A stretch of DNA of 42,203 bases, from contig JAUNNZ010000017.1 of NCBI GenBank assembly GCA_030537315.1, positions 1-42,203 on the forward strand. Reading direction: 5' to 3'. Positions 1 to 7,640 of the stretch are shown here, in pieces. The position numbers and the translations under genes were made by a program. Below the pieces are notes generated by a model, which was not told where the DNA came from, did not search any database, and was given only the letters and a program-made list of their open reading frames with translations. The first letter of the stretch is position 1. The number at the start of each line of letters is the position of its first letter. The DNA is from Bacteroidia bacterium. GTDB taxonomy: Bacteria > Bacteroidota > Bacteroidia > Bacteroidales > UBA932.

Positions 1-279
1 GTGTACGAAGAGGATTGGGGGCTCAAGCAGCTCGCGTACCCAATCCAGCACAAGACATCAGGATTCTATTACCTGATCGAGTTCAAGGCTGATCCTCAGT
101 TCGTTGCAACTCTTGAGACCCAGTATCACCGTGACGAGCGTATCCTTCGCTTCCTCACAGTGGCTATGGACAAGAACGCCGTTGCATACGCACAGCATCG
201 CCGCGACAAGAAGGCCGCCAAGGCTGCAGAGCCTGCAGCAGAGGCCAATGTAGAACCTAAAGCAGAAGAGGAGGCTTAA
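1..279 (+). CDS. rpsF: 30S ribosomal protein bS6, 5' end outside the window
   Basis: Protein bS6 binds 16S rRNA together with bS18 in the platform of the small ribosomal subunit. The visible 92 residues begin inside the protein: the motif [13 protein letters not shown] followed by GFYYLIEF is the middle of S6, and about 35-40 N-terminal residues are missing. The GTG at base 1 is therefore an internal valine codon, not a start. The C-terminus is a charged Ala/Glu/Lys-rich tail, common in Bacteroidota S6. The stop is two bases before rpsR, so the genes are co-transcribed. The promoter and any S6:S18 leader lie upstream of the window. Confidence 0.95.
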   Translation: MYEEDWGLKQLAYPIQHKTSGFYYLIEFKADPQFVATLETQYHRDERILRFLTVAMDKNAVAYAQHRRDKKAAKAAEPAAEANVEPKAEEEA

Positions 280-281
280 TT

Positions 282-554
282 ATGGCAAACATCGAGAATA
301 ACGAAATCCGTTATCTGAACCCTCCAACCGTAGAGGTTCGCAAGAAGAAATACTGCCGTTTCAAGAAGGCAGGTATCAAGTATGTAGACTACAAGGACGC
401 TGAATTCCTCAAGAAGTTCCTCAACGAGCAGGGTAAGATCCTCCCTCGCCGCATCACCGGCACTTCACTCAAGTTCCAGCGCAAAGTGGCTCAGGCAGTG
501 AAGCGCGCACGCTCACTCGCTCTTCTCCCGTATGTAACTGACCTCCTTAAATAA
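282..554 (+). CDS. rpsR: 30S ribosomal protein bS18
   Basis: This 90-residue protein is the bS18 partner of bS6 in the 30S platform. It shows the typical [16 protein letters not shown] segment, the [20 protein letters not shown] core and the basic C-terminal helix with [19 protein letters not shown]. Length matches the family. The ATG lies two bases after the rpsF stop and rplI starts 10 bases after its stop, giving the conserved order rpsF-rpsR-rplI. Confidence 0.97.
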   Translation: MANIENNEIRYLNPPTVEVRKKKYCRFKKAGIKYVDYKDAEFLKKFLNEQGKILPRRITGTSLKFQRKVAQAVKRARSLALLPYVTDLLK

Positions 555-564
555 TTGAAGCGTT

Positions 565-1008
565 ATGAAGATCATTCTTAAGAAAGAAGTTGCCTATCTC
601 GGCGAGGCCGGTGATGTGGTAGAAGTAAAGACCGGTTACGCTCGCAATTATCTCGTTCCTCAGGGCTTCGCTACCGTAGCTACCCCATCTGCACTCAAGC
701 AGCACGAGGAGACTCTCCGCCAGAGAGCACACAAAGAGGCCAAGCTCGTTGCAGACGCACAGGCTGTTGCAGCCAAGATCGAAGCCGTTGAGGTTAAGAT
801 CGCTGCCAAGGTCGGTGAGGCCGGCAAGCTCTATGGCGCCGTTACCGCAGCTCAGGTTGCAGAGGCTCTCGCAGCAGCAGGCGCAGAGGTTGACAAGAAG
901 AACGTCACCGTTCCTGAAATCAAGGAACTCGGCGAGTTCGAAGCAAAGGTCAAGTGCTACAAGGGCGTTTTCGCCAATGTCAAGGTTAACGTCGTAGCAG
1001 CAGAGTAA
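565..1008 (+). CDS. rplI: 50S ribosomal protein bL9
   Basis: Protein bL9 binds 23S rRNA near the base of the L1 stalk and stabilises the reading frame. The N-terminal domain has the diagnostic MKIILKKEVAYLGEAGDVVEVKTGYARNYLVPQG signature spread over residues 1-30, followed by an Ala/Lys/Glu-rich connecting helix and the C-terminal domain with KLYGAVTAAQVAEAL. Length 147 is normal. It is the last gene of the ribosomal operon; a hairpin with a T-run follows at 1030-1063. Confidence 0.97.
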   Translation: MKIILKKEVAYLGEAGDVVEVKTGYARNYLVPQGFATVATPSALKQHEETLRQRAHKEAKLVADAQAVAAKIEAVEVKIAAKVGEAGKLYGAVTAAQVAEALAAAGAEVDKKNVTVPEIKELGEFEAKVKCYKGVFANVKVNVVAAE

Positions 1009-1029
1009 TTGCTCAACAACTTATATTTT

Positions 1030-1063
1030 CAGGTCCGCGAGTTTCACGGACCTGATTTTTTTT
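1030..1063 (+). terminator. Rho-independent terminator of the rpsF-rpsR-rplI operon
   Basis: An 8-bp perfect stem CAGGTCCG (1030-1037) pairs with CGGACCTG (1047-1054) around a 9-base loop and is followed by A and a run of eight T (1056-1063). It begins 22 bases after the rplI stop. The next gene has its own promoter box directly downstream. Confidence 0.9.
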
Positions 1064-1064
1064 G

Positions 1065-1072
1065 TACATTTG
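1065..1072 (+). promoter_or_regulatory. Bacteroidota -7 box of the secreted-protein gene
   Basis: TACATTTG matches the Bacteroidota -7 consensus TAnnTTTG exactly and lies directly after the terminator, 18 bases before the ATG at 1091. A clear -33 TTTG is not obvious. Confidence 0.6.
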
Positions 1073-1090
1073 GACATAAAAATCAATGGT

Positions 1091-1534
1091 ATGAAGAAAC
1101 TGATCGTCCTGGTTGCGGCCCTCCTTGCCGCAGTGACACTCAACGCACAGAGCGTGTTCAACGGCTTGAAGCGCACGGAATACACCATCACCAAATCCGA
1201 ATCCCTCGGCGGTGCCGCAAAGATTGCCGGAGACGTCGTTGTCGGCTACACCTCAGGCAAGGTCAGCGGCAAGATAACCTTCAATTCCAAGACAAGGACT
1301 ATCGCATTCAGCGACAGGACTATCCAATACAAGGAGGATGCGCTGAAATTCGAAGACTTCGAGAACTCCCGCCTCACCAGCGGAACCGCGACCATGGCCG
1401 GAGACGACGGCGAAGTGATCTTCCAGATAATCGAGGACTACCTCAAGCAGACCGTCAATATACTTGTCCAATGGCCCGACTACAGCGCAAGCAGAATCTT
1501 CGCTACCTTCAAGTCGTCAAAAGCGCTGAGATAA
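1091..1534 (+). CDS. Small secreted protein of unknown function
   Basis: A 147-residue protein that I do not recognise. The N-terminus MKKLIVLVAALLAAVTLNAQ is a signal peptide with a likely signal peptidase I cleavage at NA-Q, so the mature protein of about 127 residues should be periplasmic or surface exposed. The rest is beta-rich with many Thr, Ser and Lys and no cysteine, and contains TFNSKTRTIAFSDRTIQYKED and a DYLKQTVNILVQW segment. An in-frame TTG at 1070 would put residues before the signal peptide and lies inside the -7 box, so the ATG at 1091 is the start. The 3' end overlaps the convergent gene by 26 bases. Confidence 0.75.
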   Translation: MKKLIVLVAALLAAVTLNAQSVFNGLKRTEYTITKSESLGGAAKIAGDVVVGYTSGKVSGKITFNSKTRTIAFSDRTIQYKEDALKFEDFENSRLTSGTATMAGDDGEVIFQIIEDYLKQTVNILVQWPDYSASRIFATFKSSKALR

Positions 1535-1910
1535 CAAAGGGCGTCAGGCAGAGAATAATCGTCAGAATCAGTGATCCTATCCAAGTGTCCGTCGTCGGTC
1601 TTGTATCCGGCAGACGGCCGCTGTAGGCGTAGTATATGCCCACGGAGCAGACAATTGACAGAATCAGCCACAGGAACTTCATATCGCAAAGGAACATCCA
1701 CACGAATATCGCGGGGATGACGCAGAGCGCGAAGGAGATCAGTGATTTCCTGCTGACGAACACTCTGGTTATCATCATATCCACAAGAACGGCGGTCGTG
1801 ATCAGCATTGACTGAACAACCGTCCGGCCGGTTTTGAATGAAGCCAGAAAGACACCTGTGGCAAGGAGAATTGAGTATACGATCGCAATATTTCTGCGGG
1901 TTGTGCTCAT
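1509..1910 (-). CDS. Small integral membrane protein of unknown function
   Basis: A 133-residue protein starting MSTTRRNIAIVYSILLATGVF. It has about four hydrophobic membrane segments (around residues 8-22, 32-48, 56-88 as one or two helices, and 110-130) separated by short basic loops. No catalytic motif is visible. The frame stays open to 1976 but a TATATTTG promoter box lies at 1937-1930, inside that extension, so the ATG at 1910 is the supported start. Its last 26 bases overlap the end of the convergent secreted-protein gene. Function cannot be named. Confidence 0.7.
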   Translation of the reverse strand: MSTTRRNIAIVYSILLATGVFLASFKTGRTVVQSMLITTAVLVDMMITRVFVSRKSLISFALCVIPAIFVWMFLCDMKFLWLILSIVCSVGIYYAYSGRLPDTRPTTDTWIGSLILTIILCLTPFVISALLTT

Positions 1911-1929
1911 AATCCGAAAAATTGGAGTG

Positions 1930-1937
1930 CAAATATA
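1930..1937 (-). promoter_or_regulatory. -7 box of the small membrane protein gene
   Basis: On the minus strand this reads TATATTTG, a perfect TAnnTTTG. It is 19 bases before the ATG at 1910 and rules out the longer start at 1976. Confidence 0.65.
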
Positions 1938-1944
1938 CCACAAT

Positions 1945-2928
1945 TTATCGAATCGCGGCGATACACTCCATTTCAATCAGCCATTCAGGACGGCAAACTG
2001 GCGCCAGAACAATCACATAAGGGATATTTGAGCACAGTTCTTCGAATATTCCGGCGACCTTGAGATAATCTTCGGCATTGCGGAGATAAACCGAAACTTC
2101 CCTGACATCTGCAAATGACGCTCCGGCCTCGCTCAGAAGGACCCCGACATTTTCAATCATCCGCCTGGTCTGGGCAACGACGTCACCGACGTGCACAACC
2201 TCGCCCCTGTTGTTGATTGACGCCGTGCCAGAAATGAACACGCGGCGGTTCCCGCCGCAATCCAGGCGCGTTCCGCGCTCGAAGGTCACACCATATTCGT
2301 ATGTCGGATTCAGATGGGTGGGAGCGTAAAGGTATTTTTGGGAGAAACCGCCCTTGACGGCATATGCATCCATCTGCACAAGCGCGCCGTTTGCGGGACT
2401 TCCGCAGATGCCGGTACTGGAGATGTAGTGTGTGGCTGGGGTCAGGCCTATCCTTTCGAAATTCTCTCTCCTACCCTTTACCATACCTGAGTAATTATTA
2501 TCTATGTCGTGCACATAGAACCATGTGCGTATGCAATTGTCGGGCAGACTGATTCCCAGACCGCCAAGCACGTTCTCATAAGATTCGAGGATTTCCGCCG
2601 TCTGCGCCTCGGAACCGGAGGCGGATGAAGTCAGCCCTGCCGACCAGATATGTTCGCAGCCGTCTCCGTCGCGGACGACGGTCATTCCCGGCTTGCGCAG
2701 AACGGATACGGCATCCTCTACCGTCCATATCCAGACAGCGGCCTCACTGCCGTCCAGCGGCGGCTGGACAACGGCCGAAACGGCCCCATCTTCCGCAGGG
2801 ATCGACTCTGCCTGATCGTGTGATGAGAGGAAATATTTCTTGAAAACCGCTTCTCCCCCAACATTTCCGGCAAGCTCATGCAGTTTTTCGAAAGTCTTGC
2901 ATTTAATGATGTAGTGCTTTTCCTTCAT
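1945..2928 (-). CDS. Chorismatase/RidA-like protein (YjgF fold)
   Basis: A 327-residue protein whose C-terminal third (about residues 215-327) looks like a RidA/YjgF domain: FISGTASIN, GDVVAQTRRMIENVGVLLSEAGASFADVREVSVYLRNAEDY. The N-terminal part carries a second YjgF-like half with RTWFYVHDIDNNYSGMVKGRRENF and STGICG. This two-part layout and length recall the chorismatase family (FkbO, Hyg5, XanB2), which hydrolyse chorismate to benzoate or dihydroxybenzoate products; that is a family resemblance from memory, not proven here. There is no signal peptide, so it should be cytoplasmic. It stands alone, divergent from the cellobiose 2-epimerase gene. Its ATG is only four bases after the promoter box, suggesting a leaderless mRNA. 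Confidence 0.6.
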   Translation of the reverse strand: MKEKHYIIKCKTFEKLHELAGNVGGEAVFKKYFLSSHDQAESIPAEDGAVSAVVQPPLDGSEAAVWIWTVEDAVSVLRKPGMTVVRDGDGCEHIWSAGLTSSASGSEAQTAEILESYENVLGGLGISLPDNCIRTWFYVHDIDNNYSGMVKGRRENFERIGLTPATHYISSTGICGSPANGALVQMDAYAVKGGFSQKYLYAPTHLNPTYEYGVTFERGTRLDCGGNRRVFISGTASINNRGEVVHVGDVVAQTRRMIENVGVLLSEAGASFADVREVSVYLRNAEDYLKVAGIFEELCSNIPYVIVLAPVCRPEWLIEMECIAAIR

Positions 2929-2932
2929 GATG

Positions 2933-2940
2933 CAAATATA
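2933..2940 (-). promoter_or_regulatory. -7 box of the chorismatase-like gene
   Basis: Minus strand TATATTTG, perfect consensus. The plus-strand tcaa at 2961-2964 gives TTGA on the minus strand, about 20 bases upstream, as a possible -33 element. The ATG starts only four bases after the box. Confidence 0.6.
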
Positions 2941-2951
2941 CCATTAATTAT

Positions 2952-2959
2952 TATCTTTG
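2952..2959 (+). promoter_or_regulatory. -7 box of the cellobiose 2-epimerase operon
   Basis: TATCTTTG fits TAnnTTTG and lies 12 bases before the ATG at 2972. It is back to back with the minus-strand box at 2933-2940, with 11 bases between them, so the two promoters overlap. Confidence 0.6.
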
Positions 2960-2971
2960 TTCAACACAATC

Positions 2972-4150
2972 ATGACCACAGAGCAATTAAGATCCGAAGT
3001 CACGCTCGAGCTGACCGGAAACATCCTCCCTTTCTGGGAAAACCATATGACAGACCCTCAAGGGGGCTATTTTGGCAGACGCGACGGAAACGGCGACCTG
3101 GCTCCTGACGCTCCGAAGGGGCTGGTTCTCAACGCCAGGATTCTATGGACTTTTTCTTCCGCCTATAGAATTTTCCACAGGAAAGAATACCTGGATGCAG
3201 CCACCCGGGCCAAAGATTACATACTGCGGAACTTCATCGACAGCGAATTCGGCGGAGCATACTGGAGCCTTGATTCCAAAGGAAATCCCCTCAACACAAA
3301 AAAGCAGATATATGCGATAGCTTTCGCCATATACGGGTTTGCCGAATACAACCGGGCCACGCTCGACGCCGAAGCGCTTGACGCCGCCGTCAGCCTGTAC
3401 CACAGCATCGAGGAGCACAGCTTCGACCGGGATTTCAACGGATACATCGATGCCCTCACACGCGACTGGCAGCGGATGGAAGACATGAGTCTTTCAGAAA
3501 AGGACCAGAACGCCGCAAAGACGATGAACACCCACCTCCATATCCTTGAGGCATACACCTGCCTCTTCCGGGTGTGGAAGGATGCGGAACTTGAAGAAAA
3601 ACTCCGCAACCTCATCATACTGTTTGCAAACACCATAACCGGCCCGGACGGCCATCTGCAACTCTTCTTCGATGAGAAGTGGCGCCCGGACGGTCACATC
3701 CAGAGCTTCGGCCACGATATCGAATGCTCGTGGCTGCTGTGGGAAGCGGCCTGCGTTCTGGGCGACGCAGCTCTGAAGGAGCGCGTGCGCCCGATCTGCT
3801 GCCGCATTGCGGAAGCCGGTATGGAAGGGTTCACGCCGGAAGGCGGAATGATTTACGAATGGGACTTCACCGCCGGCGAGAAACATCTCAACCGGGACTG
3901 GTGGGTACAGGCGGAGACAGTGGTCGGCTGCTATTACCAGTGGAAACTGACTTCCGACGCCAGATGGCGCGAAGCCGCCGAAGCGGAATGGGAGTACATC
4001 AAAAAGAATATCATAGCCCCTGACGGTGAGTGGTACTGGGGGCGGCTTGCGGACGGCAGCGCGAACACTGCCGACGACCGCGCGGGGTTCTGGAAATGCC
4101 CGTACCACAACGGAAGGATGTGCATGGAACTGATCGAACAGATAGGATAG
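2972..4150 (+). CDS. Cellobiose 2-epimerase (AGE superfamily)
   Basis: A cytoplasmic enzyme of 392 residues that interconverts the reducing-end glucose and mannose of beta-1,4-disaccharides (EC 5.1.3.11). In mannan pathways it turns mannobiose into 4-O-beta-mannosyl-glucose. The (alpha/alpha)6-barrel signatures of this family are present: GYFGRRDGNG near residue 34, NARILWTFS, the NTHLHILEAYT segment with His188 and His190, GHDIECSWLLWEA with His248, RDWWVQAETVVG and the C-terminal KCPYHNGRMCMELI. No signal peptide is seen. The upstream in-frame TTG at 2957 is inside the promoter box, so the start is the ATG at 2972. Six bases separate it from the GH5-CE7 gene, implying co-transcription. Its product feeds the GH130 phosphorylase encoded at 20438. 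Confidence 0.9.
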   Translation: MTTEQLRSEVTLELTGNILPFWENHMTDPQGGYFGRRDGNGDLAPDAPKGLVLNARILWTFSSAYRIFHRKEYLDAATRAKDYILRNFIDSEFGGAYWSLDSKGNPLNTKKQIYAIAFAIYGFAEYNRATLDAEALDAAVSLYHSIEEHSFDRDFNGYIDALTRDWQRMEDMSLSEKDQNAAKTMNTHLHILEAYTCLFRVWKDAELEEKLRNLIILFANTITGPDGHLQLFFDEKWRPDGHIQSFGHDIECSWLLWEAACVLGDAALKERVRPICCRIAEAGMEGFTPEGGMIYEWDFTAGEKHLNRDWWVQAETVVGCYYQWKLTSDARWREAAEAEWEYIKKNIIAPDGEWYWGRLADGSANTADDRAGFWKCPYHNGRMCMELIEQIG

Positions 4151-4156
4151 TCAGAT

Positions 4157-6550
4157 ATGAAACTTTTCAAATTGCTCGCGGCGTCGCTGCTCGTCCTGAC
4201 GGCGGCATGCACCAATCGGGAATTCTATCACGTCGAGGACGGCAGGATAGTATATCAGGAACAGCCGCAGTATTATGTAGGCACCAACGTCTGGTACGCC
4301 TCAAGGCTTGCGATTGAAGATCCGGAAAGGCTGGTTTCCGAGCTTGACACCCTCAAGTCTCTCGGAATCACCAACCTCAGGATACTCGCTACCGACGAGA
4401 ATTTCGAAGGCCTGGACCTGGTATTCGGCAAGCTGCGCGAGCGCGGCATGAGCGCGGTGCTCTATCTGAACAACGCGTGGGAGTGGACTGATGACTGCTA
4501 CATCAGCTGGCTTGAAAGGGCCGGCGCGGGCAGGCAGCCGCGCCCGGAGACCGACGGATACGGCGCATATATGTCTGCGATGTGGAAATTCGCATCCACG
4601 CCGAAGGCGGTGGAACTCTACCAGGAACACGTGAAGCGTGTGGTTTCGCGCTACAAGGACGAGCCGTCAATATTCAGCTGGCAGATCTGCAACGAACCGC
4701 GTCCGTTCACAAGCGATCCCGCCGCTCAGGAAGAATACATAAAGCACATCCAGGGTACGGCCAGGCTGATCAAGTCCATCGACCGGAACCACATGGTCAG
4801 CACAGGCAATGAGGGGTCAATGGGCTGCGAGGCCGACATCAATCTCTTCGAGCGCGTACACGATTGCCCGGAAATAGACTATCTGACAATACACATCTGG
4901 CCGTACAACTGGAGCTGGATAAGTGAAGGGAATGTAACCGAAGGCGTCGGTACGGCAATTTCCAATACCGGCCGGTACATCGATGCACACCTGGAAAAGG
5001 CATACTACCTGAACAAGCCTGTGGTGATCGAGGAGTTCGGATATCCGCGCGACGGTTTCGAATACGTCAACGGCTCTCCGACAACTGCCCGAGACACTTA
5101 TTACGGCTTCATATTCGACAGGGTGCTTGAATCAGCCAAGACCGGAGGCCGGCTCGCGGGCTGCAATTTCTGGGCGTGGAGCGGACTTGCGGAGCAGACT
5201 CCCGGTCACCGGTTCTGGCAGGAAGGCGACGCACTCTGCGGAGACCCATTCCAGGAGGCCCAGGGTCTCAACGGAGTGTACCTCTCCGACGAAAGCACCA
5301 TCGGAATCATCCGCAAATACACCAGGAAACTCAGCGAGTGCGTGAGCATCATAACATCTCCGGACAACTGGTTCTTTGACGGGAGCAAGCCATATAAGCT
5401 TGACCTTACGCTGTCCTGCCCTGTCCATGCCGAAGGCACGCTGGGCGTCAAGCTGACCGAGGATATCGGCCTCGCCGACGGCAGTGCCGAAGTCGTGCGC
5501 GACTACGAATGCGCATTCGACTTCACGGGCGTGCAGAAGGTCTCCTTCGGGCTTTCCGACATAGCCCCGGGCTTCTACAAGGTCGGATTCACAATAAGCA
5601 AGCCGCATCCCGACGGGATGCACACGTTCGACGCCGGAGACTCCTTCTTCATAGGCATCCGGCCGGAGCTTATCGAGAGCCCGCAGGACAAGCAGCCCGA
5701 CTTCGACGAATTCTGGGAGCGGACCCTATCAGAACTCGCAGAGGTGAAACCGGAATATCGGATGGAACTTCTTCCGGATCACTCGAATGAGCTCCGCAAC
5801 ACCTACCGCGTGACGATGAAATCGCTCGGCGGCGAGACCATTGGCGGCATTCTGTGCATGCCGGTCAAGGAAGGCAGGTACAAGGCTTACATCGACTATA
5901 TGGGCTATGGAGCCGATCCATACTATTACGACCCTTCAGGCGAGCCCGAATGCATAGAATTCCTGGCTAGCGCCCGAAACCAGGGCCTCTTCAAGGACGA
6001 GCCGGGGAACTGGTTCCAAAGAGGGATAGAAAGCAAGGAGACATACTACTACCGCGGGGCGTTCTGCGACGTCATACGGGCAATCGATTTCATCGCATCC
6101 CTTGAACGGACAGACCCCGGGCGCATCGTCGCAAGAGGCGAAAGCCAGGGCGGCGCGTTCACCTGGGTCGCCGCCGCGCTGGATTCACGCATCGCCGCCG
6201 CCGCGCCGGCCGTGCCTTTCCTTTCAGATTATCCCCACTATGCCAAGCTTGCCGACTGGCCTGTCAGAGAGGCCCTGCGAGCATGGTCCGACCAGGGCAT
6301 TTCTGAAGAAGATGCAATGAGGACCTTGTCATATTTTGACATCAAAAATCTTACGGACAAAGTAAAATGTCCCGTCTATATGGCGTTCGGATTACAGGAT
6401 CAGACCTGCTTTCCCCATACGAATTTTGCCGGTTACAATCAGGTAAAGTCCGAGAAACACTATTATTGCGTACCTACTTGCGGTCACGCGATGTGGATGG
6501 AGAGAAGCTGGGGACAGGGCGTCAGGAAGGCCTTTTTGGCGAGGTTTTAA
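4157..6550 (+). CDS. GH5 mannanase-CE7 acetyl esterase fusion lipoprotein
   Basis: A 797-residue lipoprotein: the N-terminus ends in LTAAC (Cys18), a signal peptidase II site. Residues about 35-380 form a GH5 barrel, probably subfamily 7 (endo-beta-1,4-mannanase): SWQICNEP carries acid/base Glu180, HIWPYNWSWI follows the barrel pattern, and VVIEEFGYP carries the nucleophile Glu293. Residues about 385-500 form a beta-rich linker. Residues about 505-797 are an alpha/beta hydrolase of the CE7 acetyl-xylan esterase type: DFDEFWERTL opening, GESQGG with Ser663, GLQDQTCFP with Asp748 and CGHAMW with His777 complete the triad. The protein would cut the mannan backbone and remove acetyl groups from the same chain at the cell surface or in the periplasm. 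The CE7 assignment is firm by motif; activity on acetylated mannan is inferred from the locus. Confidence 0.85.
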   Translation: MKLFKLLAASLLVLTAACTNREFYHVEDGRIVYQEQPQYYVGTNVWYASRLAIEDPERLVSELDTLKSLGITNLRILATDENFEGLDLVFGKLRERGMSAVLYLNNAWEWTDDCYISWLERAGAGRQPRPETDGYGAYMSAMWKFASTPKAVELYQEHVKRVVSRYKDEPSIFSWQICNEPRPFTSDPAAQEEYIKHIQGTARLIKSIDRNHMVSTGNEGSMGCEADINLFERVHDCPEIDYLTIHIWPYNWSWISEGNVTEGVGTAISNTGRYIDAHLEKAYYLNKPVVIEEFGYPRDGFEYVNGSPTTARDTYYGFIFDRVLESAKTGGRLAGCNFWAWSGLAEQTPGHRFWQEGDALCGDPFQEAQGLNGVYLSDESTIGIIRKYTRKLSECVSIITSPDNWFFDGSKPYKLDLTLSCPVHAEGTLGVKLTEDIGLADGSAEVVRDYECAFDFTGVQKVSFGLSDIAPGFYKVGFTISKPHPDGMHTFDAGDSFFIGIRPELIESPQDKQPDFDEFWERTLSELAEVKPEYRMELLPDHSNELRNTYRVTMKSLGGETIGGILCMPVKEGRYKAYIDYMGYGADPYYYDPSGEPECIEFLASARNQGLFKDEPGNWFQRGIESKETYYYRGAFCDVIRAIDFIASLERTDPGRIVARGESQGGAFTWVAAALDSRIAAAAPAVPFLSDYPHYAKLADWPVREALRAWSDQGISEEDAMRTLSYFDIKNLTDKVKCPVYMAFGLQDQTCFPHTNFAGYNQVKSEKHYYCVPTCGHAMWMERSWGQGVRKAFLARF

Positions 6551-6619
6551 CCTTTTTGCAAAAAAGTATCATTTTTTGAAGAATATTTACTATTTTGACA
6601 ACTGAAAACACCTCGCAGT
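6551..6619 (+). promoter_or_regulatory. AT-rich spacer before the AraC-type regulator
   Basis: This 69-base gap holds TTTTTGCAAAAA (6553-6564) and a short A/T-only stem CAAAAAA/TTTTTTG (6559-6565 with 6572-6578), a weak terminator candidate. TATTTTG near 6591-6597 resembles a one-base-short -7 box ahead of the ATG at 6620. Both readings are tentative. Confidence 0.3.
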
Positions 6620-7495
6620 ATGAGTGAAATTCTTGCAGAAATAACCGGCCTCGCGCAAAAAGATTGCTTCTACATAGTTGAAAGGCACAAAAACGAATTC
6701 ACTTACCCTATCCACAGGCACAGCGATTTCGAGTTGAACTTTGTTCAAGGCGGAGCGGGTGTGCAGCGCGTCATCGGCGACAGCATAGAGACGATCGGAG
6801 ACTTCGACCTCGTACTGATCGCCGGCGAAAATCTCGAGCACGCGTGGGAGCAGGGCGCGTGCGCATCGCTCGACATACGGGAAATCACAATACAGTTTTC
6901 AGCCAGCCTTCTCGACGAGCAGCTGCTGTCCAAGAACCAGTTTTCAAGTATCAGAAAAATGCTTTCAGACGCCAAGCTCGGCATCTCCTTCCCGATGGAG
7001 GCGATAATGAAAGTATATAACATCCTGGACACGATCGCCAGCCAGCAGGACGGATTCGCCCAGTTCCTCAGCATGCTGATGGCGCTGAACGAGCTTTCAA
7101 GGCACAACTATAAAGTATTGGCCAGCAGCTCATTCGCCAGTGCCATCGAAGATAACGGAAGCACCAGGATCAAACTCATCAAGGAATATATCGACAGCCA
7201 TTACGCCGAGGACATCTCCCTCGTCGAAGTCGCGGGCAAGGTCGGGATGAGCCCGAGCGCCTTCAGCCGGTTCTTCAAGCTTCACACGAACAGGACACTT
7301 ACCAGCTACATAACCGATGTCCGGCTCGGACACGCGGCCCGCGAGCTGATCGACACGGCCAACAACATTTCCCAGATCGGGTACAACTGCGGATTCAACA
7401 ATCTTTCAAATTTCAACCGCGTCTTCAAGGCACGCCGCGGCACCACTCCGAAGCAGTTCAGACAGCTTTACAAGAAGAATAAAGTCGTCATCTGA
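6620..7495 (+). CDS. AraC-family transcriptional regulator
   Basis: A cytoplasmic DNA-binding regulator of 291 residues. The N-terminal half looks like a cupin sensor: YPIHRHSDFELNFVQGGAGVQRV at about residues 30-52, then DFDLVLIAGENLEHAW. Residues about 190-290 are the double helix-turn-helix of the AraC family: YAEDISLVEVAGKVGMSPSAFSRFFK, then ISQIGYNCGFNNLSNFNRVFKA, ending in the usual GTTPKQFRQLYKK. It lies between the epimerase/GH5-CE7 pair and the first susC, all on the same strand, which makes it the likely regulator of the locus. The effector would probably be an intracellular mannan- or glucan-derived sugar; this is inferred. No SusR or hybrid two-component sensor is present in the window. 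Confidence 0.9.
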   Translation: MSEILAEITGLAQKDCFYIVERHKNEFTYPIHRHSDFELNFVQGGAGVQRVIGDSIETIGDFDLVLIAGENLEHAWEQGACASLDIREITIQFSASLLDEQLLSKNQFSSIRKMLSDAKLGISFPMEAIMKVYNILDTIASQQDGFAQFLSMLMALNELSRHNYKVLASSSFASAIEDNGSTRIKLIKEYIDSHYAEDISLVEVAGKVGMSPSAFSRFFKLHTNRTLTSYITDVRLGHAARELIDTANNISQIGYNCGFNNLSNFNRVFKARRGTTPKQFRQLYKKNKVVI

Positions 7496-7640
7496 AAAAT
7501 CTGCTCATATTTTAGCAAAATAGTATTTGTTTAAGATACTGATATCTACCAATTTTGTAATTGGTATAGTATATTGTTGCCACTTAGAAACATAACCAAT
7601 AATATATCAACATTCTAATCATTTTTTTAACCAAAAAGTT
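7496..7640 (+). promoter_or_regulatory. Regulatory region and 5' UTR of the first susC
   Basis: A 145-base AT-rich gap between the regulator and susC. It contains a perfect 8-bp inverted repeat TACCAATT-TTGT-AATTGGTA (7547-7566) and a weaker one, AGTAT (7522-7526) with ATACT (7536-7540). TATATTG at 7570-7576 is a poor -7 match, so the transcription start is unclear. The inverted repeat could be an operator for the adjacent AraC protein or an mRNA hairpin. The susC start is preceded by an A-rich stretch without a Shine-Dalgarno sequence. Confidence 0.45.

Noticed and set aside
1-3. GTG at base 1 as the start of the S6 gene
   Set aside because: The protein from this codon begins in the middle of the S6 fold; the real start lies before the window.
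1009-1626. A 205-codon plus-strand frame across the rplI terminator
   Set aside because: It spans a terminator and a promoter, has an Arg/Gln/His-rich composition typical of an out-of-frame reading, and overlaps the better supported secreted-protein gene.
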